Shown: positions 16,596 to 20,829 of the stretch, one piece after another
How the letters are laid out: every line of letters starts with the position of its first letter
Position numbering within the stretch: position 1 is the stretch's first letter
Assembly: GCA_002811645.1 (NCBI GenBank)
Contig: PDIP01000039.1
Location: 24,488 to 45,316 of the forward strand
Source: Corallochytrium limacisporum
Taxonomy: Eukaryota; Opisthokonta
Reading direction: 5' to 3'
Length of the DNA stretch: 20,829 bases
Program-made: the position numbers and the translations under genes
The notes under the pieces: model-generated
Told to the model about the DNA's origin: nothing
The model's input: only the letters and a program-made list of their open reading frames with translations
Databases searched by the model: none

Positions 16596-16957
16596 TGTTT
16601 CTCTTTTTCTTTACTTGTAATTTATCTGTATGTTCTACTTTCACATCACAGTACTCTCACAGAAAAAGTGTCGGTTGAATGTTCGTATCTGTACGACTTA
16701 TCCAGCTATTGGCTCTTTTGTACTCCAAAGTGCTGTACGTGACTATGAAATACCGGACCTTGGGCAGAATCAAGGTACCAGCCCGCCTGGCCGCCTCTGC
16801 CCCCATAATGGCAGGGGAACACTTGCGCAAGCGGAAAAAAGCCAAGCAATGTTAAGAGAACAATCAATACAGCGGGGGGGTTGCCTACGTCAGTGTCTGA
16901 AGGAATTGAAGACAGATCAATTGGAAAGTATATGGGTTCTATTCATTGTTGTCATAT
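16596..16957. promoter_or_regulatory. PDCD5 promoter and 3' flank of the ASH-protein gene
   Basis: These 362 bases lie between two minus-strand genes and contain no supportable gene. The left half is T-rich on the plus strand and should be the PDCD5 leader. A CCAAT element is at 16706-16714. No AATAAA poly(A) signal is seen after the ASH-protein stop on the minus strand. Confidence 0.45.
16706..16714 (-). promoter_or_regulatory. Inverted CCAAT box of PDCD5
   Basis: CTATTGGCT reads AGCCAATAG on the PDCD5 strand, 111 bp upstream of its ATG, a usual distance for an NF-Y site. It shares nine bases with the elements at 7394-7402 and 14592-14600. Confidence 0.5.
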
Positions 16958-19900
16958 TCATTTGTCCGGATCTGGCAGTACAATGCGTATGCTATCTGTG
17001 ATCGTTCCATCTGTGACCCTTAGATAGACCTCTTTGACCTTTCCACCCAGAGCCGGTGACATACCGTGCCAAATGACATTCAATTCCATTTCATTATTTG
17101 CCTCCAGGACTCCCACCTGTGTGAATTCAAGATCTTCATCATCTGGCACGCACATGACATTGAAAGGCACAGTCACATTGCTGAGATTCACAAGCCTAAT
17201 CGCTTGTTCTCTCGGCCCCGTGTCAAAGCGCAGTGGAGCATGATCTGCAATAGTAAGGTGCTCTTTGCGCCCGAGACCGCTCAACTGTACATTGACACGC
17301 AGTAAACCTCCATCGGCAACTGCAACCAGTTCGCTGGCATAAGAACCAGCAGCTCGCGGGTGGAAACCGACAGGCAGTTTGACGAACGATTGTGGGCCCA
17401 GTACGATACTGCGGTGGACAATGTGGAATGGAGGTTCCGGTGTACCAATTGTATAAGTCACTTCCTCGTTCAGCGGGTTTTCCATTCGAACCTTCAAGAC
17501 CCGACTATTCCCAACCAGCGTGGGACCGTACTCTAGATCAATAGTGGACTCCTTGATGCTGGGATGATAGTGGGTTGCTGGTGCCACCTGGGCAGGTTGA
17601 CGCTCCCCGGCGAGCAGAGACTGCGGCGCGTTGCGCAGGTAGGGAGACGGAACCCGCTGGTCCGTCACTTGGAAGAGGCCAGATGTCTGACCATGAGTGT
17701 GAACATCTTCCTTCCATTGCAGCTTTGTCGTTCCGATAGCCTTAATGAGAAAACGCTCCTTCGCAATGTCGCCATCCCGATCTTGCCAAATGATGTCCCA
17801 TGTCTGCACATAAATACCTTCCTTCAAAGGTCTAAAACTGATCGGTATGGTCTCCTTTGCAGCAGCGCGCACGCAGCCATCCTTCCACGCCATTGTATAG
17901 ACGTCATACTTGAGACGGAACACTGTATTTCCGAGATCAGGGTTGCGCAAGGCGCTCGTGATATCATACAGATATGCGGGAGCAAGCTCCTTAACGGAAT
18001 ACATGCGGGGGAGATCAATTGCACTATTATCAACCAAGATCTCAGCTTTCTTCACTTCGCCTACCTCTACTTCACCGATGTCCAAGACGGGCAGACCGAT
18101 GTCTCGATGATTCGAGTCTAATGCAGCGACCGTGTGGTGCAAAGAGGCGTTGATCTCACTACCACACTCGTCCTCAGACTCTACGTCAGATGGTGGCATA
18201 TCAACTGGGAATCGAATCGTCATGTTGGTCTTTCGAACATTTTCCTTTAGATCGCGCAAGATATGGTCCAATGAGCAATCTTTGATGGTGTGCTCCGGGA
18301 CCGTCAATCTGCTTGGATCCAAACCACTCACCAAATGACGCGTGAACTTCATATACGTCTCACTGGCAAATTGCAAATTCGCCGATTTTTGGATCAGCCG
18401 CGCCAAGTGCGACAAGTCACCATAGTGTAGGGTCAGCAATTCCTCATGAGGAAGTGCTGCATCATAGTCCACTTTCTCGCGTTTGATTCTGATCTGCTTT
18501 GAATCACCGGCTTCTAGGATGATCTTGTTCTCACTGTACTCTAGAGTATGTGTCCGGGCCCCTTTACGGCTACCAGACTCGTCATCCACTAGGAAACCTG
18601 CCGTACGACTGTCCAATATGATGAATGCAGCCCGATCCCCCGTGTTCTCCACTGTGAAGGTAAAATCGTCCGGGATGTCCGCCCGAGCATAGTACCCATT
18701 TGGGCCCGCAGCCAGCTGAGGTGCGATAATATTGCTCTGTCCACAGAAGGCAATGATGGGTATGCGAAGAACGGTGTTAATATCGTTGGCTCTCTTTAAA
18801 TCAAGTTTCAACCAAGCATTGACAACAGCGGCACGGAAAGCAGTCAAGGTTACCTCCAAAACAATGATGGAATGGCCACGAACTGCCAGCGCACTGTTCT
18901 TGCCATAGTCTGCTGTATCGATCGAAATCTCGTAGTTCTCTGTTCGCAATCGTTGCACTTTTTCCAGCCCTTCTACAGTCTCGACCTTTGGCACCATGCT
19001 TGCACGCCCTTCTGACTCGTTCCGGATAGTGATCTTCAACGTATGACTTGTCTGCAGTGGTACGGTTGAAAAGTCCAAATATGTTTGATCCGCCAGCATA
19101 CGAACAGACGCCTTCTCCAGGTGACCAAGCCGTTCCTTGACAGATCGACTTTGCTGTCCATCAAATAACTCAGGATTCTTTGACATCACTTCCATCATGA
19201 CTTCCTCTTCGAGAGTTATTCCACTGAGAACAATTTCACTTGATTTAGAGTCTGGTTCATAAGATAGAACTGCCACCGCTGTGATCTTCTTGCCAACCAT
19301 TTGTGAGGTCACTATGCCCTTATCGACAAAGTAGAACTTCAACGGTCTAGTCTCACCGGGCGCAATATCGATATTCTCCTTTTCAACTCGGAAGCGACTC
19401 CTTCCATTGCCCTGGACCTTGACTTGGAGACTGGCCGTTACATTACCGGCATTGCGGACAGGAACTTCCCTTTCCGCTGAGATCTCATTGGTGCCCTTGA
19501 TCATGAAAAGGTGGTGGCATGATCGAGGTATCTGCAATCGACATCTTGCAGGTTCTGCTGCCACTGGCAAGGTGCCAACAATGTACCAGGACAAGGGATC
19601 AATAACAGTGGACATTTCAATAAAGACCTTGGCCTGACATACACCACCTTTCGCAGACAAAGCGGTATCTTGGGCTGGGTCAAACAAAATGCACAGTCGC
19701 AGAGTGCCATGTGTGTAAGTGTCATCAATCTGTTGAGGATCGAGGACTGGCAAAGAGACCACAGTGCCTATATCATTCTTTAGTCGAGATTGCAATTCGA
19801 AGGGGCCATCTTGGATGCGGGCTCGAAACGTTGGCATCTCATTCCCATTGGAAACTGCAACGTCCACTACGACACCGTACGGCAATTTTCGAGAGCCTTT

Positions 19901-20347
19901 ACAAATTCCATAATCCACTGCTGTCACCTCGTGTCCCATTTCAGCATCTCTAAAGATTAGCATTGTAGCGGATGCGACTGCCGCAGAATCCGCAACGTCG
20001 GCGTCAGCGGCAACCCCATTGAAAATCGGTTCGTCCTCTACTGCGATTCCCGTTGCAGCACGTACTACACCACTGACAGTGGTTGATTCCATCAGCCTGT
20101 CCAAGTACGCTTCGTAGTCCGCTTGAGCCACGTCAGGGCTTCTTGGCTGGCTGAGACTCGGCGAACGGCTTCGCTTTGGTGGTTCCACTTTCGTCTTCAA
20201 AGACTGGACCAAATCTTCCTCTCCAGTCTTGTATAGTCGCCTGCTATCCCACGGGTTCGGTGAGGCCGGCCCGTTCTTCCCATAGAGCTGGTTAACCAAA
20301 GCATCTGCTTCAGCCACCGCCTTCACGACACTGTCATCCGCCGACAT
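16958..20347 (-). CDS. Multi-ASH/PapD-like-domain protein, CEP192/SPD-2-like
   Basis: This intronless gene encodes 1129 residues. The first 120 or so are acidic or Ser/Pro/Arg-rich and probably disordered (RSRSPSLSQPRSP, about 59-71). The rest is beta-sandwich sequence with repeated ASH/MSP-type patterns: about 281-345 (VPVRNAGNVTAS, then IDIAPGETRPLKFYF), 419-520, 561-625 (FTVENTGDRAAF), 755-870 (LDIGEVEVGEV, PISFRPLKEGIY), 936-1025 (IDLEYGPTLVGNSRVLKVRMEN to LPVGFHPRAAGSY) and 1039-1123. Such arrays occur in centrosome/cilium proteins. The end-loaded layout with an unstructured N-terminus fits CEP192/SPD-2, which recruits pericentriolar material and mitotic kinases. That name is inference; Hydin/CFAP-type or other ASH proteins are alternatives. 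No membrane segment or coiled coil is evident. The upstream frame opens with GTG at 20362; the ATG at 20347 is the first usable start. A weaker CCAAT lies about 160 bp upstream. Confidence 0.65.
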   Translation of the reverse strand: MSADDSVVKAVAEADALVNQLYGKNGPASPNPWDSRRLYKTGEEDLVQSLKTKVEPPKRSRSPSLSQPRSPDVAQADYEAYLDRLMESTTVSGVVRAATGIAVEDEPIFNGVAADADVADSAAVASATMLIFRDAEMGHEVTAVDYGICKGSRKLPYGVVVDVAVSNGNEMPTFRARIQDGPFELQSRLKNDIGTVVSLPVLDPQQIDDTYTHGTLRLCILFDPAQDTALSAKGGVCQAKVFIEMSTVIDPLSWYIVGTLPVAAEPARCRLQIPRSCHHLFMIKGTNEISAEREVPVRNAGNVTASLQVKVQGNGRSRFRVEKENIDIAPGETRPLKFYFVDKGIVTSQMVGKKITAVAVLSYEPDSKSSEIVLSGITLEEEVMMEVMSKNPELFDGQQSRSVKERLGHLEKASVRMLADQTYLDFSTVPLQTSHTLKITIRNESEGRASMVPKVETVEGLEKVQRLRTENYEISIDTADYGKNSALAVRGHSIIVLEVTLTAFRAAVVNAWLKLDLKRANDINTVLRIPIIAFCGQSNIIAPQLAAGPNGYYARADIPDDFTFTVENTGDRAAFIILDSRTAGFLVDDESGSRKGARTHTLEYSENKIILEAGDSKQIRIKREKVDYDAALPHEELLTLHYGDLSHLARLIQKSANLQFASETYMKFTRHLVSGLDPSRLTVPEHTIKDCSLDHILRDLKENVRKTNMTIRFPVDMPPSDVESEDECGSEINASLHHTVAALDSNHRDIGLPVLDIGEVEVGEVKKAEILVDNSAIDLPRMYSVKELAPAYLYDITSALRNPDLGNTVFRLKYDVYTMAWKDGCVRAAAKETIPISFRPLKEGIYVQTWDIIWQDRDGDIAKERFLIKAIGTTKLQWKEDVHTHGQTSGLFQVTDQRVPSPYLRNAPQSLLAGERQPAQVAPATHYHPSIKESTIDLEYGPTLVGNSRVLKVRMENPLNEEVTYTIGTPEPPFHIVHRSIVLGPQSFVKLPVGFHPRAAGSYASELVAVADGGLLRVNVQLSGLGRKEHLTIADHAPLRFDTGPREQAIRLVNLSNVTVPFNVMCVPDDEDLEFTQVGVLEANNEMELNVIWHGMSPALGGKVKEVYLRVTDGTITDSIRIVLPDPDK

Positions 20348-20829
20348 GGCTATCCGTGCCACGGTTGAGCATCTCCTCAGTCACATGACACTCTTTCAGC
20401 GCTGATCTCACACCTGCAGGTCAATTAACAGTCTTGAGCACACCCAGTTGAGTAAGATACAAGGTGCTCAAAGTGATACACCTTTCTGGGTCCTCGCACG
20501 TTTCAAATTGGTCGCCACTTGATGGCCGACCAAACACTTGAAAGTGCCCCCCAGTCAGGCTTACGGAGAGGTCAATCTTGGGCAATGGCAACAACCCACT
20601 CATGCCTGAGCTTTATTCCCGCGCACATTTCTTGTTGTGCTATAGCGAAAGTACTGAAAGCAAGAATCCCTCGGGGGGTCCTTTTTCCATACCCAGAGAG
20701 CAAATTGACTGCCTCTCAGTTCTCAGATGACAAAGGCAGCCCAAAGAGCTGGTAGGGGGTACCACCCTCTGTCTGGGAATATTGTATCAAATCTACTCAT
20801 TTTGATTTAGCTCTGCCGTCGCTTGGGAG
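20348..20829. promoter_or_regulatory. Upstream region of the ASH-protein gene
   Basis: I see no secure gene in these 482 bases. A minus-strand ATG frame at 20421-20603 (60 codons) contains an internal CCGTAAGC that could be a splice donor, so a 5' leader intron is possible but unsupported. An inverted CCAAT (ATTGG) is at 20507-20511. The window ends without reaching another recognisable gene. Confidence 0.35.

Noticed and set aside
17564-18121. 185-codon plus-strand frame inside the ASH-protein gene
   Set aside because: It is the antisense shadow of a long gene with repeated domain patterns.
1-20829. tRNA genes, rRNA, CRISPR arrays, transposases or viral genes
   Set aside because: Reading the gaps on both strands showed no tRNA B-box in a plausible cloverleaf, no regular repeat-spacer pattern and no mobile-element or viral protein. 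A tool-based scan could still find a diverged RNA.

Overview
The window looks like a compact nuclear genome of a unicellular opisthokont-like eukaryote. Genes are closely packed and on both strands. Three long genes have no introns. The one intron I can support has a GTAAGT donor, a CTAAC branch site and a TGCAG acceptor. ATG starts have Kozak-type contexts and there are no Shine-Dalgarno sites. The gene content (PDCD5, a PPEF/RdgC relic, a C18orf63/DUF4708 homologue, a MUN-domain protein, a multi-ASH centrosome-type protein) fits a relative of animals such as a unicellular holozoan, or a flagellated fungus. I cannot name the species from sequence alone.

Left third (1-6700): an Old Yellow Enzyme-family ene-reductase gene (+) converges on three tandem minus-strand genes for SDR9C-type short-chain dehydrogenases (the RDH / 17beta-HSD6 / BDH1 type), all with intact catalytic residues. 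The SDR genes are clear paralogues. Each has a TTTAAA-like TATA element 55-90 bp upstream of its ATG. Together the four genes suggest a redox cluster for unsaturated or carbonyl lipids, but the substrate is unknown.

Middle (6700-14400): a GC-rich divergent region, then a two-exon DUF4708 (C18orf63-family) gene. It converges, only 50 bp apart, on a 1900-residue C2/MUN-domain protein of the Munc13/Ync13 type, which should act in vesicle tethering and priming. Its N-terminus carries what look like ubiquitin-fold domains.

Right third (14400-20829): a long intergenic stretch with paired hairpins, then a decayed 3' fragment of an EF-hand protein phosphatase (PPEF/RdgC). The fragment has at least three reading-frame breaks and lacks the front of the catalytic core. 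It is followed by PDCD5 (-) and a large ASH/PapD-repeat protein (-) resembling CEP192/SPD-2.

Promoters seem to fall into two classes: TATA-like for the SDR genes, and a shared CTATTGGCT (inverted CCAAT, NF-Y type) element upstream of the DUF4708, MUN and PDCD5 genes. I found no rRNA, tRNA, CRISPR array, transposase or viral gene. Several apparent starts further upstream are GTG or TTG codons, so I placed the starts at the first in-frame ATG.
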